Positions 24,872-35,600 of a stretch of 41,776 nt of DNA are shown here, piece after piece; positions within the stretch are counted from its first letter, which is position 1, and the number at the start of each line of letters is the position of its first letter. A program made the position numbers and the translations under genes. This DNA is from Pedosphaera sp. (GTDB taxonomy: Bacteria > Verrucomicrobiota > Verrucomicrobiia > Limisphaerales > Pedosphaeraceae): NCBI GenBank assembly GCA_028293285.1, contig JAQGPC010000278.1:1-41776 (forward strand). Direction: 5' to 3'. The notes beneath the pieces are model-generated. The model saw nothing but the letters and a program-made list of their open reading frames with translations, ran no database searches and was not told the DNA's origin.

Positions 24872-25291
24872 TTAACTGACCTTGTGACGGGAGATAAATT
24901 TAGTTTTGATGGGCAACTTGGTCGCAGCCAGCCGCATGGATTCGCGGGCCACCGCTTCCGTCACTCCATCTACTTCAATCAACACATTGGCCGGACGAAT
25001 CACAGCCACCCATGATTCCAACGGTCCCTTGCCCTTGCCCATTCGGGTTTCAAGCGGCTTCTTGGTAAAAGACTTGTCCGGGAAAATCCGAATCCAAACC
25101 TTGCCACGGCGCTTCATGTAACGAGTCACGGCTACACGGGCAGCTTCAATCTGCTTGGTGTCCAGCCAGCACCGTTCCAGGGACTGCAATCCATACTCAC
25201 CAAATGCAACGGTCTGTCCGCGCGTGGCCATCCCCGTACGGCTGCCCCGGTGCATTTTGCGGTACTTCACTCTTGCGGGCATCATTGGCAT
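24872..25291 (-). CDS. rplP: 50S ribosomal protein L16
   Basis: The 139-residue protein has L16 features: [52 protein letters not shown] and [17 protein letters not shown]16 helps place the A-site tRNA at the peptidyl transferase centre. AGGA lies 7 nt upstream of the ATG, one of the few Shine-Dalgarno sites of the cluster. A second ATG at codon 4 is possible. Confidence 0.99.
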   Translation of the reverse strand: MPMMPARVKYRKMHRGSRTGMATRGQTVAFGEYGLQSLERCWLDTKQIEAARVAVTRYMKRRGKVWIRIFPDKSFTKKPLETRMGKGKGPLESWVAVIRPANVLIEVDGVTEAVARESMRLAATKLPIKTKFISRHKVS

Positions 25292-25312
25292 AACAAATTC
25301 CTAGTATTAAAA

Positions 25313-25993
25313 TTAAGCGGCAGCGGGAGCAACAACAGGAACTGGCGTCGCAGTTTGCTCTCTCTCGCTTTTGGTTTCACCTTTGCAAATCCAGCACTTG
25401 ACCCCGAGCTTGCCGTAAACCGTCTTGGCTTCGGCGAAACCGTAGTCGATGTCCGCGCGCAAAGTATGCAGCGGCACACGGCCCCAATGATATTGTTCAA
25501 CGCGCGCCAATTCCGCGCCACCCAAACGGCCGGCACAACGGATCTTGATGCCTTCGGCGCCGAAATCCTTCGTCGTCTGCAAAGCCTTCTTCATCGCACG
25601 ACGGAAAGAAACGCGGCGTTCCAATTGCAGGGCGATATTTTCCGCCACCAATTGCGCGTCCAACTCCGGAGTTTTGATCTCCATGATGTCCACGTAAATT
25701 TCTTTGCCGGTCATCTTGCTCAATTCTTCCTTGAGCTTGTCGATTTCCGCGCCTTTGCGGCCAATGACCACACCGGGACGGGCGGTCAGAATGGTGATGC
25801 GGCAACGGGTGGCGGCGCGTTCAATCAAGATCCGGGGAACCGAAGCTGATTCCAGCTTCTTCTTCAACAGGTCACGAATGTTGCGATCCTCCGTCAGCAG
25901 CTTGCCGAACTCTTTTTTGCCGGCATACCACTTTGAGCGCCAGTCTTTATTGACGCCGATACGAAAACCGATTGGATTAGTCTTTTGGCCCAT
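25313..25993 (-). CDS. rpsC: 30S ribosomal protein S3
   Basis: The 226-residue protein begins [18 protein letters not shown], has the KH domain with [14 protein letters not shown], and the C-terminal [13 protein letters not shown] domain. S3 lines the mRNA entry tunnel and has helicase activity. The tail is an Ala/Pro/Val-rich stretch ([12 protein letters not shown]) not found in E. coli. Start context TTTGTTATG, no Shine-Dalgarno site. Confidence 0.99.
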   Translation of the reverse strand: MGQKTNPIGFRIGVNKDWRSKWYAGKKEFGKLLTEDRNIRDLLKKKLESASVPRILIERAATRCRITILTARPGVVIGRKGAEIDKLKEELSKMTGKEIYVDIMEIKTPELDAQLVAENIALQLERRVSFRRAMKKALQTTKDFGAEGIKIRCAGRLGGAELARVEQYHWGRVPLHTLRADIDYGFAEAKTVYGKLGVKCWICKGETKSEREQTATPVPVVAPAAA

Positions 25994-25999
25994 AACAAA

Positions 26000-26353
26000 T
26001 TATTCGTCTGACAAAACAATTTTAATGTGGCAGCTGCGCTTCAAGATCGGCCCCGCTGAGCCGCGCGCCTTGGGCACGAAACGCTTTAACGTCGTCGCTG
26101 TGCCAGCTACCGCTTCCTTGATCCACAGCTTGTCTGTGTTCATGTCCTTATATTCTTTCTTATTACGCTTGAGATCCTCGGCGTTGGCAATGGCGGACTT
26201 CAAGGTCTTCGCCACGAAACGGGCCGATTTGCGGGGAACAACAGCGAGCACAGCCTGGGCGTGCGCTGCTGGAAGCCCTTGAATCTGGCGGACAACTTCG
26301 CGCATCTTTTGCGCGGACATCCGGATATTATGAGTGATGGCTTTAACTTGCAT
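26000..26353 (-). CDS. rplV: 50S ribosomal protein L22
   Basis: The 117-residue protein has the L22 fold: KAITHNIRMSAQKMREVVRQIQG, FVAKTLKSAIANAE, and the conserved C-terminal RFVPKARGSAGPILKRSCHIKIV. Its long hairpin reaches into the exit tunnel, where macrolide resistance mutations occur. It lies 3 bp after rpsS and 6 bp before rpsC. Confidence 0.99.
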   Translation of the reverse strand: MQVKAITHNIRMSAQKMREVVRQIQGLPAAHAQAVLAVVPRKSARFVAKTLKSAIANAEDLKRNKKEYKDMNTDKLWIKEAVAGTATTLKRFVPKARGSAGPILKRSCHIKIVLSDE

Positions 26354-26356
26354 ATG

Positions 26357-26638
26357 CTATTTAGCTTCGGCCTTGGCCGTGTGAGCACCGTGTTTCTTGA
26401 ACGTGCGGGTCAGCGAAAATTCGCCGAGCCGATGGCCCACCATGTTTTCCGTCACGAACACCGGGTTAAATACCTTGCCGTTGTGGACGCTGAAGGTCAG
26501 TCCCACGAATTCCGGCGTAATCATCGACCGGCGTGACCAGGTCTTAATCGGCAGCTTGGATTTCGTATCCTTGGCCTTTACGATCTTATCCATCAAATGT
26601 CCGTCCACGAACGGACCTTTTTTAATCGAACGTCCCAT
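26357..26638 (-). CDS. rpsS: 30S ribosomal protein S19
   Basis: The 93-residue protein begins [19 protein letters not shown]; it also has [25 protein letters not shown] and [17 protein letters not shown]19 sits in the head of the small subunit and pairs with S13. Length and order (rplB-rpsS-rplV) are standard. Start context TAAAGATTTATG. Confidence 0.99.
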   Translation of the reverse strand: MGRSIKKGPFVDGHLMDKIVKAKDTKSKLPIKTWSRRSMITPEFVGLTFSVHNGKVFNPVFVTENMVGHRLGEFSLTRTFKKHGAHTAKAEAK

Positions 26639-26644
26639 AAATCT

Positions 26645-27490
26645 TTATTTGTGTTTCATTGGCCGACCATCGCGCCGCACCAAGATAAATCTGTTTGAAA
26701 GCTTGCGCTTATTGCGGGTCTTGTAACCCTTTGTAATAACACCCCAAGGTGTTACTGGATGACCACCACCGGAAGTTTTACCGGCACCGCCACCCATCGG
26801 ATGGTCAACCGGGTTTTTGGCCACAGCGCGGCTCAAGGGACGAATCCCACGATGCCGACTACGCCCTGCTTTGCCCAGAACCACGTTTTCGTGCTCGGTA
26901 TTGCCAACCTGGCCAATCGTTGCGTAGCAGTTCAAATTGATTTTACGAATTTCGCCTGAAGGCAGACGAATTTGCGCATAGCTTTCGTCACGAGACATCA
27001 AGGTCGCCGATCCGCCAGCCGTGCGAACTACTTGCGCACCTTTGCCGGGAATCAATTCGAGGTTATGAATCGGCACACCAATCGGCACCGACCTCAACGG
27101 AAGGCTGTTGCCCAATTCAGGTGCTGCGGTAGGGCCACTCATCAGCTTGGCACCAACTTGCAAATCAACGGGAGCGATGATGTAACGCTTCTCGCCGTCT
27201 TTGTATTCCAACAAAGCCAAGCGGGCCGTGCGGCGGGGATCATACTCGATCGCAATAACTGCGGCTTCAATGCCGTGCTTGTTCCGCTTGAAATCAACGT
27301 TACGGATCTTCTGCTTGTTACCTCGGCCAATACCGCGACTGGTAATTCGCCCGTAACAATTACGGCCACCCGTCTTCTTGCGGGTAAACACTAAACTCTT
27401 TTCCGGCTTGGTCTTGGTAATCTCGTCGAACGACGCAACGGTAATGTAGCGCGTGGACGGCGTGAGTGGTCGATAAACTTTTACTGGCAT
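26645..27490 (-). CDS. rplB: 50S ribosomal protein L2
   Basis: The 281-residue protein has all L2 landmarks: [29 protein letters not shown]-like [20 protein letters not shown], and the highly conserved [25 protein letters not shown], including the His near the peptidyl transferase centre. L2 is needed for subunit joining and peptide transfer. It lies 12 bp after rplW, start context GACGTTATG. Confidence 0.99.
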   Translation of the reverse strand: MPVKVYRPLTPSTRYITVASFDEITKTKPEKSLVFTRKKTGGRNCYGRITSRGIGRGNKQKIRNVDFKRNKHGIEAAVIAIEYDPRRTARLALLEYKDGEKRYIIAPVDLQVGAKLMSGPTAAPELGNSLPLRSVPIGVPIHNLELIPGKGAQVVRTAGGSATLMSRDESYAQIRLPSGEIRKINLNCYATIGQVGNTEHENVVLGKAGRSRHRGIRPLSRAVAKNPVDHPMGGGAGKTSGGGHPVTPWGVITKGYKTRNKRKLSNRFILVRRDGRPMKHK

Positions 27491-27502
27491 AACGTCAAAT
27501 AA

Positions 27503-27784
27503 TTAGGTCAATGTGATTTTGTCGCCCTCTTTCAAGGTAACGATGGCCTTCTTCCAATTCGGAGCCTGCCCGGCTTGCGAGGTGCGCTGGCGGCGAAATT
27601 TGCCCCGCACGTTCAAGGTATTCACCTTGATCACCTTGACCTTGAACAGCTCTTGGACGGCTTGGCGAATCTGAATCTTGTTCGCGCGGCGGTCGGCCAC
27701 CACGGTGTATTGATTCAGCTTTTCACCCTGCTGCGTCCCCTTTTCAGTCAGGCGGACAGTTTTAACTATTTCGAAAGAGTTCAT
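27503..27784 (-). CDS. rplW: 50S ribosomal protein L23
   Basis: The 93-residue protein has the L23 pattern: VRLTEKGTQQGEKLNQYTVVADRRANKIQIRQAVQELF in outline, then VKVIKVNTLNVRGKFRRQR and NWKKAIVTLKEGDKI. It docks trigger factor and SRP at the tunnel exit. It lies 9 bp after rplD. No Shine-Dalgarno site. Confidence 0.98.
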   Translation of the reverse strand: MNSFEIVKTVRLTEKGTQQGEKLNQYTVVADRRANKIQIRQAVQELFKVKVIKVNTLNVRGKFRRQRTSQAGQAPNWKKAIVTLKEGDKITLT

Positions 27785-27793
27785 GGTCGTTGC

Positions 27794-28420
27794 TTATTCT
27801 TTGCTTAAACGTTCTTCGACCTTTTCAAATGCGCTGCGGGTAAACACCAGCTTGTCGCTACGCAGAATCTGATAGGTATTGAGGCTGTCACTCGTAGTCA
27901 ATTCCACAGTCGGAACATTTCGCGAAGCCAGCATTAAATTTTTGTCAACTGCATGGGCCACCACCAGTGTGGTGCCGTCCAGCTTGAGCGCGGACAACAC
28001 ACTGACAAAACTCTTTGTCTTGGCAGAATCCAATTTCAAATCGTCCACAACGACCACGTCGCCTGCATTCAAACGCTCGCTAAGAGCTTTACGCAAAGCC
28101 AATTGCTTGGTCGCCTTTCCGACTTTCTTGCTGAAATCACGAGGCTTCGGACCGAAAACTACACCGCCGCCGCGCCACAAGGGTGAACGGAACGAACCGG
28201 CGCGTGCGCGGCCAGTACCTTTCTGACGCCATGGCTTCTTGTTCGTACCGGCCACTTCGCCTGCAGTCTTGGTGCAAGCCGTGCCACTACGTTGAGCTGC
28301 GCGAAAAGCAACCACGGTGTCATGAACCGCCTGGGTTCCACTGCCGTCAGTCACGAGCTCGAACTTGACTTCCATCTCGCCCTGGCTCTTGCCTTTTGTA
28401 TCTTGAATCTTAAGTTTCAT
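27794..28420 (-). CDS. rplD: 50S ribosomal protein L4
   Basis: The 208-residue protein has the L4 core: HDTVVAFRAAQRSGTACTKTAGEVAG, KKPWRQKGTGRARAGSFRSPLWRGGG, and VFGPKPRDFSKKV. Its loop lines the exit tunnel. In E. coli L4 regulates the S10 operon. An N-terminal strand (MKLKIQDTKGKSQGEMEV) replaces the usual one. It lies 9 bp after rplC. Confidence 0.98.
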   Translation of the reverse strand: MKLKIQDTKGKSQGEMEVKFELVTDGSGTQAVHDTVVAFRAAQRSGTACTKTAGEVAGTNKKPWRQKGTGRARAGSFRSPLWRGGGVVFGPKPRDFSKKVGKATKQLALRKALSERLNAGDVVVVDDLKLDSAKTKSFVSVLSALKLDGTTLVVAHAVDKNLMLASRNVPTVELTTSDSLNTYQILRSDKLVFTRSAFEKVEERLSKE

Positions 28421-28429
28421 GTGAGTCCG

Positions 28430-29116
28430 TTATTTCTTCTTGGCTTCAGCTTTAGGCTCAACTTTGGCTGCGGGTTTCGCCGAGCCTTTGCGATTCTTCT
28501 TGGCCTCACGAATCACAACATAATCACCCTTCGCGCCGGGAATCGCTCCCTTGATCAAAAGGAGGTTATCAGCTTCACGCACTTGGAGAATTTCCAAATT
28601 CTGCGTGGTGCGTTGCACTTGGCCCATGTGACCGGGCATGCGTTGACCGCGCATAACTGTGCCCGGGAACAAACGCTGACCGATGGCACCTGGACGACGA
28701 CGCCAACCCTTGGCACCGTGCGAGGCGTCACCGCCGCGGAAATTATGGCGCTTCATAACGCCTTCGAATCCGCGACCCTTGGTAATGCCGATGGCATCAA
28801 TAAAATCACCCTTCGCAAAAACCGTTGCGCCGATAACGTCACCTGGCTTCACAGAAAGTGAAAAGTCACGAAATTCACGAATGCGCTTCACGGCTGCACC
28901 GTTTTGCTTTTTGATGTGCCCAAGCAAAGGTTTGGTCAGGCGTTGCTCTTTCTGATCATCGAAACCCAATTGCACAGCATTGTAGCCGTCGCTCTCTTGA
29001 GTCTTGCATTGCAGAACGCGATTCGGTCCAACGAGTACCACAGTCACGGACGAAAGGATACCCTTTTCGTCGTAAATGCGCGTTTGTCCTAATTTTTTTC
29101 CAAGTAAGCCGAGCAT
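28430..29116 (-). CDS. rplC: 50S ribosomal protein L3
   Basis: The 228-residue protein begins MLGLLGKKLGQTRIYDEKG and has KGRGFEGVMKRHNFRGGDASHG, GAIGQRLFPGTVMRGQRMPGHMG, all diagnostic of L3, a starter protein of large-subunit assembly. The C-terminus adds a Lys/Ala/Pro-rich tail (KPAAKVEPKAEAKKK). ATG at 29116 was chosen; the longer frame from 29146 overlaps rpsJ and is not conserved. Confidence 0.98.
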   Translation of the reverse strand: MLGLLGKKLGQTRIYDEKGILSSVTVVLVGPNRVLQCKTQESDGYNAVQLGFDDQKEQRLTKPLLGHIKKQNGAAVKRIREFRDFSLSVKPGDVIGATVFAKGDFIDAIGITKGRGFEGVMKRHNFRGGDASHGAKGWRRRPGAIGQRLFPGTVMRGQRMPGHMGQVQRTTQNLEILQVREADNLLLIKGAIPGAKGDYVVIREAKKNRKGSAKPAAKVEPKAEAKKK

Positions 29117-29120
29117 AAAA

Positions 29121-29429
29121 TCAAATCTTGATGGTGATGTCCACACCGGCAGGCAGGTTGAGCTTCTTCAGCTCATCCACGGTCTTTGCCGTCGGCTCGA
29201 TGATATCGAGCAACCGCTTGTGGGTACGTTGTTCAAAGGTTTCCTGAGATTTCTTGTCAGAGTGAGGTGAGCGCAGGACCGTGAAGCGTTCCACCCGGGT
29301 GGGCAGAGGAATCGGACCAGCTACTCTTGCCCCGGTGCGCTTGACGGTGTCCGCGATATCCCGTGCGGATTGGTCAATGACCCGGTGATCAAAAGCCTTC
29401 AATCGAATGCGTATACGTTGTCCAGCCAT
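29121..29429 (-). CDS. rpsJ: 30S ribosomal protein S10
   Basis: The 102-residue protein begins [19 protein letters not shown] and has [36 protein letters not shown], the S10 signature. Besides its ribosomal role, S10 (NusE) joins NusB in antitermination. It follows fusA by 26 bp with no tuf gene in between, which is unusual. No promoter for a separate S10 operon is evident in that gap. Confidence 0.99.
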   Translation of the reverse strand: MAGQRIRIRLKAFDHRVIDQSARDIADTVKRTGARVAGPIPLPTRVERFTVLRSPHSDKKSQETFEQRTHKRLLDIIEPTAKTVDELKKLNLPAGVDITIKI

Positions 29430-29455
29430 AGAAAGAACAATTTTATAATTATTGG

Positions 29456-31639
29456 TTAAGAACGTGCAGCCGGCTTTGATTTAGCCGAGTCCAAAATAGT
29501 TGCCAAAACACTGTTAGGCACCTGCTCGAAAGTGAGCGGTTCCATTGAATAAGAGGCGCGACCCTTTGACAGGGAGCGAATCGCCGTAGCGTAGCCGAAC
29601 ATTTCAGCCAGCGGAACATGGGCGTTCAGGACGGTTTGACCGTTCTTCGCATCGATGCCGATGATGGTCCCGCGGCGGCGATTGATATCACCCAACAGAT
29701 CGCCCTGATACTCATCAGGCGTAGTGACTTCAACCTTCATGAGCGGTTCGAGCAGAATCGGACTCGCCTTCTTGAAGGCATCCTTGAGCGCGAAAATACC
29801 GGCCATCTTGAATGCCAATTCGTTGGAATCGACTTCATGGAATGAACCATCAGTAACCTCGACTTTAATATCGATGACCTGATAACCCGCGTAAACACCG
29901 CTACGAATCGCTTCTTCGATACCGTCGATAACCGCAGGAATATATTCCTTGGGAATGGAGCCACCGACAATCTTGTTCAAGACTTCAACACCCTTGCCCT
30001 TTTCATTCGGCTCAACCTTGACGCAGGCATGACCGTATTGACCACGACCACCGGATTGGCGGATGAATTTGCCTTCGCCTTCAGCTGACTTGGTAATCGT
30101 TTCGCGATAAGCGATCTGCGGAGCACCAGTGTTGGCCTCAACCTTAAATTCGCGCTTGAGACGATCAATGATGATTTCCAAGTGCAACTCACCCATTCCT
30201 GCGATGATGAGCTGGCTGGTTTCTTCGTTGGTAAAGCAACGGAAAGTAGGATCTTCTTCCGCCAGGCGTTGCAAGCCTTCGGACATCTTATCACGATCCT
30301 GCTTGGTCTTGGGTTCAACCGCCATGCTAATAACGGGCTCAGGGAAAGTGGGCGGTTCAAGCGTTACATCAAATTCTTCATCGCAGAGCGTATCACCAGT
30401 GGTGATGTTGCGCAGACAGACGAGTGCGGCAATGTCACCGGAATAAACACTGTCAATGTCCTTGCGTTCGCTGCCCTGAATAACCATCAGGCGACTGACG
30501 CGCTCACGCTTGCGCGTGCGAGGATTATAAATCGTATCACCCTTCTTGAGTTGACCAGAGTAAACACGGAAGAAAACCAGTTTACCGGCATACGGATCGG
30601 TCCAAAGTTTGAAAGCCAGCGAGCAGAATTTATTGGCGTCACCGGTATCAACCTTGACGACATTTTCGGTGCCGGGCTCAAGACCTTCGGCTCCAGGAAC
30701 ATCCATCGGGCTGGGCAAATAATCGACAACCGAATCAATCAGGACTTGAACACCCTTTTTCTTAAAAGCGGAGCCGCAAAGAACGGGGACAAATTCAATC
30801 TTACAGGTAAGGCGGCGGATGGCTGCCTTCAAGGTCAAAGCATCAATAGGCTTCTCTTCCAAAACCATTTCGGCAATCGCGTCATCCTTGTTGGAGACGG
30901 CATCGATCAGTTCGCGCAAAGCTTGGGCAGCACTTTCCTTGAGATTATCAGGAATGTCCCCGATCTCGTATTTCAGACCTTCAGTGGTCAAATCGCCAGG
31001 GCCCCAGACAATGGCCTTCTGGTTGACGATATCGATTACGCCAGCAAATTGGTCTTCAGCGCCAATCGGGAGAAAGATCGGGTAAGCATAAGCATTCAGC
31101 TTCTTCCGCATGTCGTTCAGCGCGTTCTCGAAATTAGCGCCAGTGCGATCCATCTTGTTAATGAATGCGATGCGAGGAACTTTATATTTAGTCGCTTGAC
31201 GCCAAACTGTTTCAGATTGCGGCTGCACGCCAGCGACGCCGCAGAACACAGCTACCGCGCCGTCAAGCACGCGCATGGAGCGTTCTACTTCAGCGGTAAA
31301 ATCAACGTGACCGGGAGTGTCGATGATGTTAACGCGATTTTCCAAACCAGCGAATAACTTTTGCAAGCCTTCTTCAGGCTTTTGCTTCCAAAAACAGGTA
31401 ACAGCGGCGGAAGTAATAGTAATACCGCGCTCACGCTCCTGCTCCATCCAGTCCGTAACCGTATTGCCATCATCCACGTCGCCGATCTTGTGGATCAGCC
31501 CGGTGTAAAAAAGAATACGCTCAGTCGTGGTTGTCTTGCCCGCGTCAATGTGCGCGGCAATACCAATATTGCGCGTCCGCTCCAGCGTATATTGCCGGTT
31601 CGGCGAGTTTACCGTTTTATTTTCAACTACAGCTTCCAT
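29456..31639 (-). CDS. fusA: elongation factor G
   Basis: The 727-residue GTPase drives ribosomal translocation. The G domain starts at about 23 with [19 protein letters not shown] (P-loop), followed by [10 protein letters not shown] (switch I), DTPGHVDF (switch II) and NKMD. Domain IV and the C-terminal domain are present, including VKVEPNEKG and [14 protein letters not shown] short insertion follows TCFW (about [18 protein letters not shown]), absent from E. coli EF-G. It is the only translational GTPase gene in the window. It is separated from rpsG by a terminator-like hairpin and has no Shine-Dalgarno site. Confidence 0.99.
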   Translation of the reverse strand: MEAVVENKTVNSPNRQYTLERTRNIGIAAHIDAGKTTTTERILFYTGLIHKIGDVDDGNTVTDWMEQERERGITITSAAVTCFWKQKPEEGLQKLFAGLENRVNIIDTPGHVDFTAEVERSMRVLDGAVAVFCGVAGVQPQSETVWRQATKYKVPRIAFINKMDRTGANFENALNDMRKKLNAYAYPIFLPIGAEDQFAGVIDIVNQKAIVWGPGDLTTEGLKYEIGDIPDNLKESAAQALRELIDAVSNKDDAIAEMVLEEKPIDALTLKAAIRRLTCKIEFVPVLCGSAFKKKGVQVLIDSVVDYLPSPMDVPGAEGLEPGTENVVKVDTGDANKFCSLAFKLWTDPYAGKLVFFRVYSGQLKKGDTIYNPRTRKRERVSRLMVIQGSERKDIDSVYSGDIAALVCLRNITTGDTLCDEEFDVTLEPPTFPEPVISMAVEPKTKQDRDKMSEGLQRLAEEDPTFRCFTNEETSQLIIAGMGELHLEIIIDRLKREFKVEANTGAPQIAYRETITKSAEGEGKFIRQSGGRGQYGHACVKVEPNEKGKGVEVLNKIVGGSIPKEYIPAVIDGIEEAIRSGVYAGYQVIDIKVEVTDGSFHEVDSNELAFKMAGIFALKDAFKKASPILLEPLMKVEVTTPDEYQGDLLGDINRRRGTIIGIDAKNGQTVLNAHVPLAEMFGYATAIRSLSKGRASYSMEPLTFEQVPNSVLATILDSAKSKPAARS

Positions 31640-31662
31640 CGCTAAATTTAGAGAATAAAAAT

Positions 31663-31688
31663 GCCCCGATATTTGCAGCCTTCGGGGC
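31663..31688 (-). terminator. terminator-like hairpin between rpsG and fusA
   Basis: GCCCCGA (31663-31669) and TCGGGGC (31682-31688) form a 7-bp stem with a 12-nt loop. On the minus strand ATTTTTATT follows, and on the plus strand GCTTTTT follows, so it could act in both directions. As it stands within a co-oriented cluster it is better seen as an attenuator between S7 and EF-G. The stem is short, so efficiency may be partial. Confidence 0.6.
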
Positions 31689-31706
31689 GCTTTTTAAATT
31701 GTTTAA

Positions 31707-32180
31707 CTACCAGCGAAAATGAGCAAAGGCCTTATTGGCCTGCGCCATCTTATGCACTTCATCGCGTTTACGAATTGCGTTCCCCTGCCCTTGATAGGCT
31801 TCGAGGATCTCTGCCGCCAAGGCTTCCTTCATGGGAATGCCTTTGCGGGCATCGGCAAAATCAACCAACCAGCGCAATGCCAGTGCAAACTGACGATCCG
31901 GCGTGACTTCCACAGGAACCTGATAAGTAGCTCCGCCAACGCGACGGGGCTTAACTTCGAGCCGGGGCTTCGCATTGTCAACTGCGCGTTGCAAAACTTC
32001 CAAAGGATTCGTCGCTGGATTTTTTTCAGCGATCTGGTCGAAGGCCCCGTAAACGATACGTTGGGCCGTGCTCTTCTTGCCACTGTGCATGACGGTGTTC
32101 ACCAGACGAGAAACCAGCGTATTGCCGAATTTCGCATCTTTCGATACCGGTCTTCTAACTGCTTGACGACGTCTCGACAT
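31707..32180 (-). CDS. rpsG: 30S ribosomal protein S7
   Basis: The 157-residue protein begins [20 protein letters not shown] and has [23 protein letters not shown] and [25 protein letters not shown], all typical of S7, a primary binder of the 16S 3' domain. In E. coli S7 regulates the str operon. The gap to rpsL is 8 bp, too short for the E. coli type of S7 site. It is followed by the hairpin at 31663-31688. Confidence 0.99.
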   Translation of the reverse strand: MSRRRQAVRRPVSKDAKFGNTLVSRLVNTVMHSGKKSTAQRIVYGAFDQIAEKNPATNPLEVLQRAVDNAKPRLEVKPRRVGGATYQVPVEVTPDRQFALALRWLVDFADARKGIPMKEALAAEILEAYQGQGNAIRKRDEVHKMAQANKAFAHFRW

Positions 32181-32188
32181 ATAAATTC

Positions 32189-32587
<399 letters not shown>

Positions 32588-32603
32588 TTCAGCTTCAGCT
32601 TTT

Positions 32604-32639
32604 GCGCTCGTCTCCCCGGAAATCGGGGAAACGGAGCGC
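32604..32639 (-). promoter_or_regulatory. hairpin in the rpsL 5' leader
   Basis: An outer stem GCGCTC/GAGCGC (32604-32609, 32634-32639) and an inner stem TCCCCG/CGGGGA (32613-32618, 32624-32629), separated by a small internal loop, form one bipartite hairpin. It ends 16 bp before the rpsL ATG. No T tract follows on the minus strand, so it is not an intrinsic terminator; feedback control of the str genes is a reasonable guess. Confidence 0.55.
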
Positions 32640-32641
32640 GG

Positions 32642-32669
32642 ATAATATCAAAGCAACTTTGAGTTGCAA
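32642..32669 (-). promoter_or_regulatory. predicted sigma-70-type promoter for rpsL
   Basis: On the minus strand TTGCAA (32669-32664) and TATTAT (32647-32642) are separated by 16 bp, close to the consensus. Transcription would start near 32635, at the base of the leader hairpin. The -35 region overlaps an inverted repeat, GCAACT-CAA-AGTTGC (about 32653-32667), a possible operator. Confidence 0.5.
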
Positions 32670-32695
32670 CTAGTATTTAACTTTTTTTGCAGAAT

Positions 32696-35600
32696 TTAAA
32701 CGGCCAACGGGTTTTCTTCCGTCAGAGCAGGCTCTGAAGCCGGTTCTTCATCCTGTATTTCAATCAAAGGCTTGAGTTGCACCTTGCGGTGGTAATCAAA
32801 TCCTGTTCCTGCAGGAATAATATGACCCATGATCACATTTTCCTTGAAACCATGCAGATAATCGACTTTGGCCAGCGTGGCCGCTTCGGTCAATACGCGA
32901 GTCGTGTCCTGGAATGAAGCCGCACTGAGGAAGCTTTCGGTTTCCAAAGAGGCTTTAGTAATGCCCAGCAGCACAGGTTGTGCTTCGGCAGGCTTGCCAC
33001 CCATTTTTTCGACCCGACCATTTTCCTCTTCAAAGGCGATCTTGTCAATCTGCTCACCCCACAAAAATGTGGTGTCAGCCGGCTCAGTGATGCGCACCTT
33101 GCGTAACATTTGTCTCACAATGGTTTCGATATGCTTGTCATTAATCGTCACACCTTGCAGACGATAAACTTCCTGCACTTCGTTGACCAAATGCTCCTGC
33201 AATTCCTGCGGTCCGCAAATGTCAAGAATTTCATGCGGGTCAACCGGGCCTTCGGTCAACTGCTGACCTTTGCGCACATAATCACCTTTGAAGACAATCA
33301 CGTGTTTGCCGATCGGAATCAAATGTTCCTCTTCCACGTTGGTCTGTTGATTCTTGATCAGAATGCAACGCTTGCCGCGAACGCTCGGGCCAAAATCCAC
33401 GATGCCGTCGATCTTGGAAATTTCCGATGCGTCTTTCGGACGGCGTGCTTCGAATAACTCGGCCACACGCGGCAAACCGCCGGTGATGTCCTTCGTCTTC
33501 GAAGTTTTACGCGGCGTCTTCGCCATCAATGTTCCCGCGACAATCTTGTCGCCAGCGTTCACAACGATGTGCGCTCCGGAAGGAATCGGATAGTTGGCCA
33601 AGGCCTCACCCTTTTCATCCGTGATGACGATTTGCGGATGCAAATCTTCCTTAAGCTCCATGATGACCATGTCTACCTGAGCCGTGTTTTCATCGACTTC
33701 CTGCTTCAACGTCACCCCATCAATGATGTCGTGGAATTTCACGCGACCGGCCTTTTCAGAAAGAATCGGCACGTTGTATGGATCCCATTGCACGAACGCT
33801 TCGCCCTTCTTCACCTTTCCATTATTCGGCACCGAGATGACGGAACCGATAACCAGGTTGTGCGCTTCCAGTTCGCGACCGTCATCCGCGAGGATGGCGA
33901 TGGAACCGTTTTTGTTCAGAACAATGTTGTTACCGTCTTCCAATTCGACGAGGCGCAATTCGTTGTAACGAATGGTTCCATCGTGCTTGGATTTGATTTG
34001 CGGCTGCTTGAACACCTGCGAGGCCGTTCCACCGATATGGAACGTACGCATCGTCAACTGCGTGCCGGGTTCGCCAATGGATTGAGCAGCGATGATGCCC
34101 GTGGCTTCACCGAGCTTGACCAAACCGCCCGTGGCCAGATTGCGTCCGTAACAGTAAACGCAAACACCATGTTTACTTTCGCACGTGAGCACAGAACGGA
34201 TTTTGACTTTCTCGATGCCGGCGGTATCAACCCGCTTGGCCTTGATTTCATCAATCTCTTCGTTTGCCTTCGTGAACTGTTCCTTAGGATTGGTCGGGTT
34301 ATAAATGTCGTCGCAAGAGAAGCGGCCGATGAGGCGTTCGCTCAATTTAACGACTTCGTCTTCGCCTTCATAAATGGCCTGCACCCAGATGCCGTTGCTC
34401 GTTCCGCAATCCTGCTCGCGGATGATAACGTCCTGAGCCACGTCCACCAACTTACGGGTCATGTAACCTGAATCCGCAGTCTTGAGGGCCGTGTCAGCCA
34501 AACCTTTGCGGGCACCGTGTGTTGAGATGAAATATTCCAACACAGTCAAGCCTTCGCGGAAGTTTGAAAGAATCGGCTTTTCAATGATGTCGCCGGACGG
34601 CTTGGCCATCAGACCACGCACACCGGCCAACTGACGAACCTGCTGGCGATTACCACGCGCGCCGGAGTCCACCATCAGCGAAACTGGATTATATTCCTGT
34701 TTGCCCTGGTTGTGACCGAGCGTCGTCAACATGACGTTCGCGATCTGGTCCGTGCAATGCGTCCAGATGTCGATGATTTTGTTATAACGTTCGCCGGGCG
34801 TGATGACACCCTTGCGATATTGTTTTTCAACTTCGCCGATTTGCTTTTGTGCCGCGGCGATTTCCTGACCCTTCTCCTTCGGAATGATCATGTCATCGAT
34901 ACCGATGGAAACACCGGCACGGGTCGCTTCGCGGAAGCCAAGCTCTTTGAGCCGGTCCAGAGTTGCAACGGTCTTATCGTGGCCACAAATCTTGTAGCAC
35001 TTCCAAATCAAGTCACCGAGCTCGCCTTTGCGGACAACCTTATTCGGGAAGCCCATTTCATCCGGCCAGATTTCACTGAAGATGACGCGGCCAACCGTGG
35101 TCTCAATGACCTTTTTGTCAGCATCGCCATATTCGGTCTTATGGCCGAAGTCAGGATTTGCGAGACGAATTCTCTCGTGCGTTTTCACCGCGCCGTCAGC
35201 GTAGGCAAAGAGCACTTCGCTCTTGGACGCAAACAACTTGATGGTGCCCGTGCTATGCGCATTGGGGCGAGGTTCAGCGGTCACATAATAGCAACCGAGC
35301 GTGATGTCCTGGGTGGGCGTAATGATCGGCTTGCCGCTGGACGGACTGAAGATGTTGTTCGGTGCCATCATCAGCAACCGCGCTTCCATCTGCGCTTCCA
35401 CAGACAAAGGAACGTGCACGGCCATCTGGTCACCGTCGAAGTCAGCGTTGTAAGCTGTGCAAACAAGCGGATGAATACGAATGGCTTCACCTTCAATCAG
35501 AATGGGCTCGAAAGCCTGGACTGAGAGACGATGCAACGTCGGCGCGCGATTCAGCAATACTGAATGGCCCTTGGTGACTTCTTCCAAAATATCCCAGACT

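Noticed and set aside
30182-31357. A 391-codon plus-strand frame opposite fusA, and similar long frames opposite rpoB and rpoC
   Set aside because: These mirror highly conserved essential genes and show no independent features; they are antisense shadows.
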